Source: Nocardioidaceae bacterium
GTDB lineage: Bacteria; Actinomycetota; Actinomycetes; Propionibacteriales; Nocardioidaceae
NCBI GenBank assembly: GCA_025934895.1
Contig: JAICWH010000029.1
Span: 1-33,161, forward strand
DNA: 33,161 nt
Direction: 5' to 3'
Part shown: positions 1 through 7,495 of the stretch, piece after piece
Position numbering within the stretch: position 1 is the stretch's first letter
Layout: every line of letters begins with the position of its first letter
Made by a program: the position numbers and the translations under genes
Notes under the pieces: model-generated
Seen by the model: the letters and a program-made list of their open reading frames with translations, nothing else
Told to the model about the DNA's origin: nothing
Databases searched by the model: none

Positions 1-1206
1 CCGGCCGAGCTGAACCAGCTGTTCAAGGGCCTGGAGAACAAGGGCAACCCGTGGAACATGTCCCCCAACGCCCGGATGGACTGGGCCAAGGGCCTCGACT
101 TCGAGGTCAAGGTCGTCGGCGAGGACGTCGAGGACCTCTCCGAGGTGGACTGGCTGTTCTGGGTCGGGTGCGCCGGCGCCTTTGAGGACCGGGCCAAGAA
201 GACCACCCGTGCGGTCGCCGAGCTGCTGCACCTGGCCGGCGTTGACTTCGCGGTCCTCGGGAACGGGGAGACCTGCACCGGTGACCCGGCCCGGCGCTCC
301 GGGAACGAGTTCGTGTTCCAGCAGCTCGCCATGCAGAACGCCGAGGTGTTCCAGGAGACCAACGTCAAGAAGGTGGTCGCGACCTGTGCGCACTGCTTCA
401 ACACGCTGAAGAACGAGTACTCCCAGCTCGGTGTGCAGCTCGAGGTGGTGCACCACACCCAGCTGCTGAACCGGCTGGTCCGCGACGGCCGGCTCACCCC
501 CCTCGCCCAGACGAACGGGACGGGCAACGGGGTGAGCGCGAAGCGGTCGATCACCTACCACGACCCCTGCTACCTGGGCCGGCACAACCAGGTCTACTCC
601 CCACCCCGAGAGCTGCTCACCGTCATCCCCGGCGCCGAGCTGACCGAGATGGGTCGCAACAGTGAGCGGTCCTTCTGCTGCGGCGCCGGCGGGGCCCGGA
701 TGTGGATGGAGGAGAAGATCGGCGAACGGATCAACATGAACCGCACCAGCGAGGCCGTCGGCACCGGCGCCGACCAGATCGCCGTCGCCTGCCCGTTCTG
801 CCGGGTGATGCTCTCCGACGGGCTCACCTCGCTCCAGGCCGGCGGCACCGCCCGCGACGAGGTCGAGGTCCTCGACGTCGCCCAGCTGCTGCTGGCCGCC
901 GTCCAACGACCCACCGCCGAGATGCCGGACCCCGAAGCGACCAAGGCAGAGCCCGAGGAGGGCGACGTGACCCAGACCCCCAACACCGTCACCGACCCCC
1001 GCGACGTCGGCGCCGACGCCGCCGCGAGCAAGGAGCCGGACCCAGCCAAGGAGTACGCCGAAACCCCCCAGAGGACAGCGCAGCCCACCGAGCCGGCCGA
1101 CCCGAAGGTAGCCGGCGGCGACGCCGACCCCGGCACGACGGCCGCCGAGGATGACCAACCCGGTTCCGGCTCAGAGCCTGGCGTCAACGAACCCGGCCGA
1201 GACTGA
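1..1206 (+). CDS. Fe-S binding CCG-domain (HdrD/GlpC-like) oxidoreductase, 3' part
   Basis: The reading frame is open from base 1, so the gene begins left of the window and about 401 C-terminal residues are present. Two cysteine-rich CCG-type repeats bind iron-sulfur clusters or thiols in heterodisulfide reductase subunit D, GlpC and LutA proteins. The first has VGCAGAFE, ETCTGDPARR (CTG where the family usually has CCG) and CAHCFNTLKNEY. The second has YHDPCYLGRH, SFCCGAGGAR and VACPFCRVML. Actinobacteria carry large membrane-anchored versions of this protein, probably moving electrons between a quinone or flavoprotein and an unknown acceptor; any membrane part would lie outside the window. 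After about base 900 the protein ends in roughly 100 residues of low-complexity Pro/Glu/Asp/Ala-rich tail, likely disordered. The family is confident; the physiological substrate is unknown. Confidence 0.85.
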   Translation, partial: PAELNQLFKGLENKGNPWNMSPNARMDWAKGLDFEVKVVGEDVEDLSEVDWLFWVGCAGAFEDRAKKTTRAVAELLHLAGVDFAVLGNGETCTGDPARRSGNEFVFQQLAMQNAEVFQETNVKKVVATCAHCFNTLKNEYSQLGVQLEVVHHTQLLNRLVRDGRLTPLAQTNGTGNGVSAKRSITYHDPCYLGRHNQVYSPPRELLTVIPGAELTEMGRNSERSFCCGAGGARMWMEEKIGERINMNRTSEAVGTGADQIAVACPFCRVMLSDGLTSLQAGGTARDEVEVLDVAQLLLAAVQRPTAEMPDPEATKAEPEEGDVTQTPNTVTDPRDVGADAAASKEPDPAKEYAETPQRTAQPTEPADPKVAGGDADPGTTAAEDDQPGSGSEPGVNEPGRD

Positions 1207-1210
1207 CGCT

Positions 1211-1253
1211 AACCGCTGCCGACCCGGCCCATCCGCAGGGCGAAACCCTGCCG
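1211..1253 (+). repeat. GC-rich 32-bp repeat family, array A
   Basis: One full core (CCGACCCGGCCCATCCGCAG, 1219-1238) begins 12 nt after the stop of the Fe-S protein gene. The start of a second copy follows and then decays. The junction GCAGGG-cgaaa-CCCTGC (1235-1251) is a perfect 6-bp hairpin. It belongs to the same family as the arrays near 9.4, 18.2, 20.0 and 32.9 kb. It also lies 3' of dcd, which converges from the other strand, so the hairpin could end transcripts from either side, although no U-tract follows. Confidence 0.75.
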
Positions 1254-1310
1254 CTTGACCTGACGCCGTACGCCGGGAGGGGCGGTCCGATCCAGTGCTA
1301 CCCCGACCAG

Positions 1311-1886
1311 TCAGATGTCGGTGCGGTGGAAGTTCAGGTGGGACCGCGACGGGGTGGGACCTCGCTGCCCCTGGTAGCGCGAACCGTACTTCGCAGACCC
1401 GTACGGGTGCTCCGAGGGCGACGACAGCCTGAAGAAGCACAGCTGGCCGATCTTCATCCCGGGCCACAGCTTGATCGGCAGGGTCGCGACGTTCGACAGC
1501 TCGAGCGTGACGTGCCCGGAGAACCCGGGATCGATGAACCCGGCCGTCGAGTGGGTCAGCAGCCCGAGCCGGCCCAGCGACGACTTGCCCTCCAGCCGGG
1601 CCGCCACGTCCCCGGGCAGCGAGACCACCTCGTAGGTCGACCCCAGCACGAACTCACCGGGGTGCAGGATGAACGGCTCCGTGCCCTGCGGCTGCACCTC
1701 GCGGGTCAGGTCGGGCTGGTCCGACGCCGGGTCGATGTGCGGGTAGCGGTGGTTCTCGAACACCCGGAAGAACCTGTCCAGCCGGACGTCGACGCTGGAG
1801 GGCTGCACCATCTCGTCGTCGAAGGGCTCGAGGCCGATGCGGCGGGCGTCGATCTCGGCGACGATGTCGCGGTCGGAGAGCAGCAC
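1311..1886 (-). CDS. dcd: dCTP deaminase (probably bifunctional dCTP deaminase/dUTPase)
   Basis: The 191-residue length is normal for Dcd. The trimeric cytosolic enzyme deaminates dCTP; actinobacterial and archaeal relatives often also hydrolyse the dUTP product to dUMP, supplying dTMP synthesis. Visible signatures are [11 protein letters not shown] (26-36), the KSSLGR nucleotide-binding motif (101-106), [11 protein letters not shown] (112-122), the catalytic Glu in VTLELSN (E129) and the C-terminal lid [11 protein letters not shown]. The start is GTG at 1886; no Shine-Dalgarno is seen, but TAGGTT lies 7 nt upstream, which suggests a leaderless mRNA. The gene is divergent from the tRNA-Gly gene, a common actinobacterial arrangement. 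Dcd identity is very secure; the dUTPase activity is inferred from relatives. Confidence 0.95.
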   Translation of the reverse strand: MLLSDRDIVAEIDARRIGLEPFDDEMVQPSSVDVRLDRFFRVFENHRYPHIDPASDQPDLTREVQPQGTEPFILHPGEFVLGSTYEVVSLPGDVAARLEGKSSLGRLGLLTHSTAGFIDPGFSGHVTLELSNVATLPIKLWPGMKIGQLCFFRLSSPSEHPYGSAKYGSRYQGQRGPTPSRSHLNFHRTDI

Positions 1887-1893
1887 ACGCCGT

Positions 1894-1899
1894 AACCTA
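1894..1899 (-). promoter_or_regulatory. -10 element of a putative leaderless dcd promoter
   Basis: TAGGTT on the minus strand, 7 nt before the GTG start of dcd. It matches the actinobacterial -10 pattern TANNNT. The spacing places the transcription start on or next to the start codon. Confidence 0.5.
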
Positions 1900-1930
1900 C
1901 CCGCGGGGCCGCCCGCACCCCGAGGTTCGG

Positions 1931-1936
1931 TACTAT
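1931..1936 (+). promoter_or_regulatory. Putative -10 element for tRNA-Gly
   Basis: TACTAT, 23 nt upstream of the mature tRNA 5' end, fits TANNNT and would give a short 5' leader. No convincing -35 is visible at the usual distance. Confidence 0.4.
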
Positions 1937-1959
1937 CGGCGACGTCCAGTCAGGGACCT

Positions 1960-2032
1960 GCGGATGTAGCTCAGTTGGTAGAGCGCGACCTTCCCAAGGT
2001 CGATGTCGCGAGTTCGAGTCTCGTCATCCGCT
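1960..2032 (+). tRNA. tRNA-Gly (anticodon CCC)
   Basis: A full cloverleaf can be folded by eye. The acceptor GCGGATG (1960-1966) pairs with CATCCGC (2025-2031), with discriminator T at 2032. The D arm is GCTC...GAGC. The anticodon stem is CGACC/GGTCG with loop TTCCCAA, giving anticodon CCC at 1993-1995, which reads GGG. The T arm is GCGAG-TTCGAGT-CTCGT. CCA is not encoded; the next bases are CCG. Confidence 0.95.
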
Positions 2033-2170
2033 CCGAGGTCTTGCCTCCCTTCCTATCCCGGCTCCCCGAGGCCGGTGCCCCCCTCAAGTGGCCCCGGCCG
2101 GCTGCCGAGACTCCTCCCGACGCTTGCGCCGGGGTCCCCGCAGCGAGCCGACCTCCAGGAGGGGCTCTCG

Positions 2171-3805
2171 ATGCTCAGGACGACGACGGCGGCCGTGACC
2201 CTCGGCCTGGCCTCGGCGACGATGGTCGCCGCGGTGGGCCCGGCGCAGGCACAGGCGGTGCGGACGCCGACCCGGCTGCACGCGACCTCCGTCACCTCGA
2301 CCTCGATGAGGCTCGCCTGGCGGGCCGGGCCCGGAGCCCGCAGCTTCCAGGTGCAGCTGTCCGCCAGCCGCACGATGCGCTCCGCGAGGTACGTCCGCTT
2401 CAACCGGACCGCGGGCACGGTGAGCGGGCTGCTTCCCCGGCACCGCTACTTCTTCCGCGTCGCGGTCCTCGACCCGCGCACCCACCGGCGGGTCAGCCCC
2501 TACACGGGCGGCGCCTTCCCGTCGCGGGTGACCGCGTCGATGCGCACTCCCAGCCAGCTCCGGGTCCTCGGCGTGACGACGTCCTCGGTGGACCTGGGCT
2601 GGACAGCGTCCGCGGGCGCCTCCCTCTACCGGCTGGCCAGGTCCAGCTCGCCGACGTTCGAGCACAGCAGCTACACCCTCAGCCGACGGCCCGCAGCAGG
2701 GGTGACCGGGCTGACCGCGGACACCTCCTCCTTCTACCGGGTGCAGGCGGTCACCAGCAGCGGCGTCGCGCTGACGCCGTACTCCGACTCGGTGCCAAGC
2801 CGGACGTCGACCGCCCCTGCGACGACGCCCGCGCCGGTCACGTCGAGCGGACCGGTCGACGTGCGTGCCGGCAGCTTCAACGTGATGACCGCGAGCGGGG
2901 ACCGCACCGAGGGCAACCGGCTGCCCTGGGCCCAGCGTCGCCCGGCCGTCGTGCGCGCGATTCTCGGCGAGCGGGTCGACGTGGTCGGCGTCCAGGAGGT
3001 CAGCCAGACCAACGGGCAGCCCGAGCGGATGGTGTCGGGACCGAACCAGTTCATGGACCTCAAGGACGGCCTCGACCAGGCGGGAGGCAGCTACGCGCTG
3101 ACGAACGAGAACTCCTACAACTGCGTCAACCCCGCGACGTCCTTCCGCTGCGCCTACGAGTACCGCGGCGCCTCCGGCGGTGACCGGATCTACTACGACA
3201 CGTCCAAGCTCACGCTGCTGTCCCAGGGCAGCTACGCCTATCCGACCCAGAACCCGACCACGCCGACCGTCACCTACGCCCTGGCCTACGCGTTCTTCAC
3301 GGTCAGGTCCACCGGTGCGCGGTTCCTGTTCACCAGCACCCACCTCGACCCGCCCGACCGGACCGTCCGGGTGGCCCAGTGGCACGAGCTGATCGCCGAG
3401 GTGAACCGGCTCAAGGGCTCCCTGCCGGTGATCAACGTCGGTGACTACAACACCCAGAAGTTCGACGTGATCACCCAGGCGATGCTGCCCGCGATGAAGA
3501 GCGCCGGGTACGGCGACGTGCTGAACCAGTCCTACGCCACCAACCCCGTCGTCGACCCGCGGGCCCAGACCACGGTCAACGGCTGGGTCAACTCGCTGAA
3601 CCGCTACAACCGCGACGTGAGCACCTACTCCTACCCGCACAACCACGCCAAGACCGGCAACAGCATCGACTGGATCTTCGCCACCAACGCCCTGCCGGTG
3701 AAGGAGTTCGAGATGGTCTCCGACTTCGACCCGAGCACGCTCCAGGTGTCGGGCACCATGCCCTCGGACCACAACATGATCAGCGCGACCATCACACTGC
3801 CCTGA
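2171..3805 (+). CDS. Secreted endonuclease/exonuclease/phosphatase-fold protein with two fibronectin type III domains
   Basis: The 544-residue protein is probably exported. Residues 1-29 form a Sec-type signal peptide (LRTTTAAVTLGLAS then GPAQAQA, with cleavage after an Ala-x-Ala). Two FN3-like beta domains follow at about 32-110 and 130-215, joined to the catalytic part by a Thr/Pro/Ser linker. The C-terminal 310 residues carry the full DNase I/EEP set: GSFNVM, VVGVQEVSQ, STHLDPPD, VGDYNTQK (GDxN), SIDWIFAT and PSDHNMI. It therefore probably cleaves phosphodiester or phosphomonoester bonds in a metal-dependent way outside the cell; DNA, RNA, phospholipid and inositol phosphates cannot be separated by sequence. 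The ATG at 2171 has a strong AGGAGGGG 8-15 nt upstream. It stands alone after the tRNA. Confidence 0.85.
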   Translation: MLRTTTAAVTLGLASATMVAAVGPAQAQAVRTPTRLHATSVTSTSMRLAWRAGPGARSFQVQLSASRTMRSARYVRFNRTAGTVSGLLPRHRYFFRVAVLDPRTHRRVSPYTGGAFPSRVTASMRTPSQLRVLGVTTSSVDLGWTASAGASLYRLARSSSPTFEHSSYTLSRRPAAGVTGLTADTSSFYRVQAVTSSGVALTPYSDSVPSRTSTAPATTPAPVTSSGPVDVRAGSFNVMTASGDRTEGNRLPWAQRRPAVVRAILGERVDVVGVQEVSQTNGQPERMVSGPNQFMDLKDGLDQAGGSYALTNENSYNCVNPATSFRCAYEYRGASGGDRIYYDTSKLTLLSQGSYAYPTQNPTTPTVTYALAYAFFTVRSTGARFLFTSTHLDPPDRTVRVAQWHELIAEVNRLKGSLPVINVGDYNTQKFDVITQAMLPAMKSAGYGDVLNQSYATNPVVDPRAQTTVNGWVNSLNRYNRDVSTYSYPHNHAKTGNSIDWIFATNALPVKEFEMVSDFDPSTLQVSGTMPSDHNMISATITLP

Positions 3806-3815
3806 GGCGGAGGGC

Positions 3816-3821
3816 TACCCT
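3816..3821 (+). promoter_or_regulatory. -10 element of a putative leaderless Nudix-gene promoter
   Basis: TACCCT with exactly 6 nt to the ATG at 3828, as in four other gene starts of this window. A GGAGGG lies 13 nt from the start, too far for normal ribosome binding. Confidence 0.5.
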
Positions 3822-3827
3822 CTCGCC

Positions 3828-4295
3828 ATGCCGATCCCGGATTTTGTCCGCGAGCTGCGACGGCGGGTCGGGACGGCCGAGCTGTGGCTCCCGGGGGTCA
3901 CCGCAGTCGTGCGGCGCGGCCCCGAGGTGCTGCTCGTGCGGCGGGCGGACAACGGGGAGTGGTCCCCGGTGACAGGGATCGTCGACCCCGGCGAGGACCC
4001 GGGCGTGGCTGCCCGGCGGGAGGTCCTCGAGGAGACCGGGGTCCTCGCGCACGTCGACCGGCTCGCCTGGGTGCGCGCCCTCCCGCGCACCACGCACGTC
4101 AACGGAGACCTCGCGAGCTACCTCGACCACACGTTCGCCTGCAGCTACGTCTCGGGTGACGCGCACGTCGCCGACGACGAGTCGCTCGACGTGCGGTGGT
4201 GCCCGGTGGACGACCTGCCGGCGATGCGGGCGTCGTACGCCGACCGCATCGCCTGCGTTCTCGAGGACGACCCGGTGACCCGCTTCGCGTCCTGA
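3828..4295 (+). CDS. Nudix hydrolase
   Basis: A 155-residue single-domain cytosolic protein. It has a perfect Nudix box: G50, E56, then R64-E65-V66-L67-E68-E69-T70-G71-V72, fitting GX5EX7REUXEEXGU. Such enzymes use Mg2+ or Mn2+ to hydrolyse a nucleoside diphosphate linked to another group, for example damaged nucleotides, ADP-ribose or NADH. The short domain gives no specificity motif that I recognise. It starts 22 bp after the secreted phosphoesterase gene, but the TANNNT-N6-ATG start suggests its own promoter. The DUF2461 gene follows 43 bp later in the same direction. Confidence 0.9.
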   Translation: MPIPDFVRELRRRVGTAELWLPGVTAVVRRGPEVLLVRRADNGEWSPVTGIVDPGEDPGVAARREVLEETGVLAHVDRLAWVRALPRTTHVNGDLASYLDHTFACSYVSGDAHVADDESLDVRWCPVDDLPAMRASYADRIACVLEDDPVTRFAS

Positions 4296-4326
4296 GCCGC
4301 GCCGCCGACGCTGACGCCGACCTGGC

Positions 4327-4332
4327 TATCCT
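4327..4332 (+). promoter_or_regulatory. -10 element of a putative leaderless DUF2461-gene promoter
   Basis: TATCCT with 6 nt to the ATG at 4339. No Shine-Dalgarno is present in between. Confidence 0.5.
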
Positions 4333-4338
4333 CGCGCC

Positions 4339-4998
4339 ATGGACGGCACTCCTGCAGCCCCGCCCGGTGGGTTCACCGGCTTCCCCGTCGCCGCCCTGGA
4401 CTTCTACGACGACCTGGAGATGGACAACACCAGGTCGTTCTGGACCGGGCACAAGGAGGTCTACGAGGCGGCGGTGAAGGAGCCGATGCTCGCTCTGGTC
4501 GCTGCGCTCGCGCCGGAGTTCGGCACGGCCAAGGTGTTCCGCCCCTACCGCGACGTCCGGTTCGCGAAGGACAAGACGCCCTACAAGACCCACCAGGGTG
4601 CGTTCGTCGAGGCCGGCCCGTCGACCGGCTGGTACGTCCAGGTCGGCGCGGCCGGGGTGCGGGTCGGCGTCGGGTTCTACGAGGCGAGCCCCCAGCGACT
4701 GGCGGCGATCCGGTCGGCCGTCGCGGAGGACCGCCGCGGCCGGCGGCTGCAGCGGATCATCGCGACCCTCGTCCGGCAGGGCTGGGAGCTCGGCGGGGAC
4801 CGGCTGAAGACCGCCCCGCGCGGGTACGACGGGGACCATCCCCGCATCGACCTGCTGCGGCACCGGTCGATGACCCTGGGCAGGTCCTACGGGTTCGAGC
4901 CGGTCATCCACGGTCCGGAGCTCCTCGAACGGGTGCGAGGGGACTGGCGGGCGGGGCGGCCGTTCGTGGAGTGGGTGTGCGCGAACGCCGGCGCCTGA
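4339..4998 (+). CDS. DUF2461 domain-containing protein
   Basis: 219 residues, the normal length for the DUF2461 / TIGR02453 family. Family features visible are the N-terminal FYDDLEMDNTRSFW (Asn-x-x-x-Phe/Trp start), FRPYRDVRFAKDKTPYKTH in the middle, a G-rich strand before the GFYEASP segment, and LKTAPRGYDGDHPRIDLLR near residue 160. The family is widespread in actinobacteria, soluble and without established function. The hallmark basic/aromatic residues are intact, so the gene is probably functional. It is convergent with the Rrf2 regulator and separated by 50 bp containing a hairpin. The start is chosen on the leaderless -10 spacing and on family length. Confidence 0.85.
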   Translation: MDGTPAAPPGGFTGFPVAALDFYDDLEMDNTRSFWTGHKEVYEAAVKEPMLALVAALAPEFGTAKVFRPYRDVRFAKDKTPYKTHQGAFVEAGPSTGWYVQVGAAGVRVGVGFYEASPQRLAAIRSAVAEDRRGRRLQRIIATLVRQGWELGGDRLKTAPRGYDGDHPRIDLLRHRSMTLGRSYGFEPVIHGPELLERVRGDWRAGRPFVEWVCANAGA

Positions 4999-5015
4999 CA
5001 GGCGACTCCCCGCGG

Positions 5016-5041
5016 CTCGCGGTGATCGTGATGATCGCGAG
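5016..5041. terminator. Hairpin between convergent genes
   Basis: CTCGCG pairs with CGCGAG around a GAT-rich interior, with about 10 paired positions including one G-U and one mismatch. It lies between the converging DUF2461 and Rrf2 genes. No U-run follows on either strand, so it would be a weak intrinsic terminator. Confidence 0.4.
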
Positions 5042-5048
5042 GCGAGGG

Positions 5049-5507
5049 TCAGTGCGGCTGCCAGGCGTCCTCGGACTGGGTCCGCGACGTGACCGCGGGG
5101 GGCAGCGTGCCGTCGGCCAAGGCACGGATGCTGACCTGTTCGAAGACGTCCCGCAGGCTGCTGCGGGCGGCGATCCAGACGTGCTGGAGGACCTCGGCCG
5201 AGTCGTTGTAGGAGACGGCCTCCGGGCGCAGCCCGTAGACACTGACCAGAGGTCCGTCGACCGCACGGATCACGTCCGCCACGCTGACCGTCTCCGCGTC
5301 CCTGGCCATCCGCCAGCCACCGGCCTGACCGCGCTGGCTCATCACCACCCCGGCCCGGCGCAGGTCGGCCAGGATCGCCTGCAGGAAACCGTGCGGGATC
5401 TCCTGGAGGCGTCCGAGCTCCTCGGCGCTGACCGTCGAGCCGTCCTGGTGGGTGGCCAGCTCGATCAGGGCCCGCAGGGCGTAGTCGGACTTCGCGGAGA
5501 CACGCAT
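5049..5507 (-). CDS. Rrf2-family transcriptional regulator without cluster cysteines
   Basis: 152 residues, typical of Rrf2 regulators such as IscR, NsrR, CymR and RsrR. The start MRVSAKSDYALRALIELA is characteristic, followed by a winged helix at about 25-70 with the wing segment SQRGQAGGWRMARD. VSVADVIRAVDGP and the C-terminal dimerisation helix complete the fold. There is not a single cysteine, so it cannot hold the Fe-S cluster of IscR, NsrR or RsrR. Another ligand or a CymR-like protein partner is more likely. The ATG at 5507 faces the metallophosphoesterase gene across 181 bp, so it may regulate itself and that gene. CAGACT lies 6 nt before the ATG, a weak leaderless-type -10. No convincing operator was found. 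Confidence 0.85.
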   Translation of the reverse strand: MRVSAKSDYALRALIELATHQDGSTVSAEELGRLQEIPHGFLQAILADLRRAGVVMSQRGQAGGWRMARDAETVSVADVIRAVDGPLVSVYGLRPEAVSYNDSAEVLQHVWIAARSSLRDVFEQVSIRALADGTLPPAVTSRTQSEDAWQPH

Positions 5508-5688
5508 TCGCTAAGTCTGTCAGAGAACTACACAACTGATCGGGGCGGCCGGCCCCGGCAGCGCCGTGGCGGCGCCCGTTCGGGTGAGAACCCTGTCCGG
5601 CCGTCGGTGGACGGGTAGGTTCCCTGTGCATGGCGAGACATCCCGGCGACCGCGGACAGAACGGTCGGTGACCTCGCCCGGAGGCGCG

Positions 5689-7374
5689 GTGACGCTGCGG
5701 CTGGTGCGTGAGCTGGTGCTGCAGCTGGTCTCGGCAACCCTGGTCGCGGCCCTGGTCGCGCTGCCGCTGGCGGTCGCCTGGGCCGCGACCCGCACCGACG
5801 TCCAGGCGACCGTGGGGGTCACACCGACCACCTTCTCGCTGACCACGGCCGGCCGCAGCGAGCTCCGGCTGGGGGTCGCCGGCACACTCTACGTCCCGCG
5901 GTCCCGAGGTCCGTTCGGCGTGGTCGCGACGGTCCAGGGTCCAGCCGCGGACGTCGGGCACGGGGACCTCGCGTCGTACGTCACCCCGAACATGCTGCAG
6001 CTCTACACCGGGCTGTTCCACGACCCGGAGCCCGCCGTCAAGGAGTACGTCGACCTGCTCGTCGACGCACTGTGGCGCCGACTGGTCGCCGCGGAGCTGC
6101 TGATGTCGGCCGGCGGAGGCCTGACGCTGTTCGCCCTGCGGCTGCTGGTCGTCGGTGCAGGAGCCTCGGTGCCCGGGGGCAGGAGCAGACCGCGCAGCGT
6201 CCTGGTCCGCAGGGGCTCGGCACTGCTCGTCGCACTGACGGCGAGCAGCACCGTCGCGGTCGTGGCACTCCTGCCGGTCGAGCCGGCCGACGGGGAGGAC
6301 GAGGCCGGCGGTGTCTACCAGCTGCCCTCGCTGGCCGGAACCCCGGCGGCCGGGACCACCACGAACAGCCCGGTCGTGCGGCTGCTGCTCGGAGGCGCGG
6401 TCCCGAAGGTGGAGTCCCTCATCCAGCGCCAGGAGGCCGGCGTCCGGCGCTACCGCGCGGTCGCGCTGCGTGACCTCCGCCGGCAGGCGTCGGCGTTCAG
6501 CGGGCCGCGAGCGGGCGAGAAAGCCGTGCTCGTGCAGTCCGACATGCACTGCAACACCACGATGATCACCCTGCAACGGCAGGTGGCCAGGATGCTGCGC
6601 GCACGGTTCGGCGAGGCGGTGCCTGGACTGATGGCCATCACCGGGGACCTGACCACGAACGGCACGGCCGCGGAGGGGCAGTGCATCGAGGACGAGGCTG
6701 CCATCGCCGGCGGCGCCCCCGTCGTCGCGGTGACGGGCAACCACGAGTCCGACACCAGCGTCGTGCAGATGAAGAAGTCCGGCATGCACGTGCTCACCGG
6801 GACCCCTGTCCACGCCGCCGGGGTCTCCGTCCTCGGCGCGGGGGACCCCCAGCGCTCCGAGCTCTTCGGCGCCACCCACCTGCGGGGCACGGAGACGGAG
6901 GCCGACGTCGGGCGGCGGCTCTACACCGAGGCGCGCAAGGAGCGGCCCGAGCTGCTGCTCGTCCACGAGGCGTACGCCGCGGGTGCGTTCCTCGGGGTCA
7001 GCGACATGCGCGCCTTCCTCGACGGGCGCGGCGACCCCACGGTGCGCTACGCCGACGGGGTGCGCAACGTGCCAGCCTCGGCGGTGCTCTACGGCCACTG
7101 GCACCGGCACGTCGCCCCGCGGGTGGTCTGGAACTCCGACGGCACCTGGACCCTCGTGATGGAGCTGGACACCTCCGGAGGGGCCATCGGCTCGCCCACC
7201 ATCGGGCGTTTCTCGACGCCCTGGTCCCGGCCCATGCAGGAGGCGTCGTTCCCGGTGCTCTTCCTGGACTCGAGCACCGGGATGGTGACCGGCTACCAGA
7301 CCTACCGGTTCGCCGTCGACGGTGCGGTCACGGTCGAGCCGAGGGTGGACGTCGGCGACCCGTCGCAGCACTGA
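5689..7374 (+). CDS. Membrane-anchored metallophosphoesterase
   Basis: About 561 residues from the GTG at 5689. There are one N-terminal membrane helix (about 8-34, [20 protein letters not shown]) and two more at about 133-160 and 177-197, with an extracytoplasmic-type domain between the first two. The C-terminal half has the calcineurin-like metal site in order: QSDMHCN (about 284), AITGDLTT (about 317), VTGNHE (about 350), LLVHEAY (about 425) and YGHWHRH (about 469). It should hydrolyse a phosphoester with two metal ions; the substrate is unknown. The first motif is SDMH rather than the usual GDxH, keeping Asp and His. GTG 5689 is preferred because GGAGG lies 4 nt upstream. GTG at 5668 is an alternative. 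It is divergent from the Rrf2 regulator. Confidence 0.8.
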   Translation: MTLRLVRELVLQLVSATLVAALVALPLAVAWAATRTDVQATVGVTPTTFSLTTAGRSELRLGVAGTLYVPRSRGPFGVVATVQGPAADVGHGDLASYVTPNMLQLYTGLFHDPEPAVKEYVDLLVDALWRRLVAAELLMSAGGGLTLFALRLLVVGAGASVPGGRSRPRSVLVRRGSALLVALTASSTVAVVALLPVEPADGEDEAGGVYQLPSLAGTPAAGTTTNSPVVRLLLGGAVPKVESLIQRQEAGVRRYRAVALRDLRRQASAFSGPRAGEKAVLVQSDMHCNTTMITLQRQVARMLRARFGEAVPGLMAITGDLTTNGTAAEGQCIEDEAAIAGGAPVVAVTGNHESDTSVVQMKKSGMHVLTGTPVHAAGVSVLGAGDPQRSELFGATHLRGTETEADVGRRLYTEARKERPELLLVHEAYAAGAFLGVSDMRAFLDGRGDPTVRYADGVRNVPASAVLYGHWHRHVAPRVVWNSDGTWTLVMELDTSGGAIGSPTIGRFSTPWSRPMQEASFPVLFLDSSTGMVTGYQTYRFAVDGAVTVEPRVDVGDPSQH

Positions 7375-7383
7375 ACTGCCCAC

Positions 7384-7412
7384 TTGCCTGGTCTACCGGC
7401 GGGTAGCATACT
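7384..7412 (+). promoter_or_regulatory. Promoter of the acyl-CoA dehydrogenase gene
   Basis: TTGCCT (7384-7389) and CATACT (7407-7412) are separated by exactly 17 bp. The operator-like palindromes at 7394-7405 and 7418-7429 lie in the spacer and just after the -10. Confidence 0.5.
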
Positions 7413-7429
7413 TAAGTTACCGACGAGTA
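7394..7429 (+). promoter_or_regulatory. Pair of operator-like palindromes (TACC-N4-GGTA type)
   Basis: TACCGGCGGGTA (7394-7405) and TACCGACGAGTA (7418-7429) are near-identical 12-mers 24 bp apart, each an imperfect palindrome. They sit over the promoter of the acyl-CoA dehydrogenase gene, as TetR-family repressors of fatty-acid degradation commonly do. No TetR gene is in the window, so the regulator would act in trans. Confidence 0.5.
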
Positions 7430-7495
7430 GAGCGACGGTACGACGTCCGGCAAGGTCCCGGACCGGCCGGGAACCTAGACGCAGGGGTGCGGCAC

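Noticed and set aside
1840-3183. 448-codon plus-strand frame across dcd, tRNA-Gly and the phosphoesterase
   Set aside because: It runs through the tRNA and out of frame with the secreted protein, whose signal peptide, FN3 and EEP motifs fix the correct frame.
2084-3772. 562-codon minus-strand frame opposite the secreted phosphoesterase
   Set aside because: No family motif, His/Val/Arg-rich composition, and complete overlap with a well-supported gene on the other strand.
4099-7383. A 1094-codon open frame on the minus strand
   Set aside because: It runs antisense through the DUF2461, Rrf2 and metallophosphoesterase genes, which have clear family motifs. It has the Arg/Gly/Ala-rich composition of a high-GC shadow frame.
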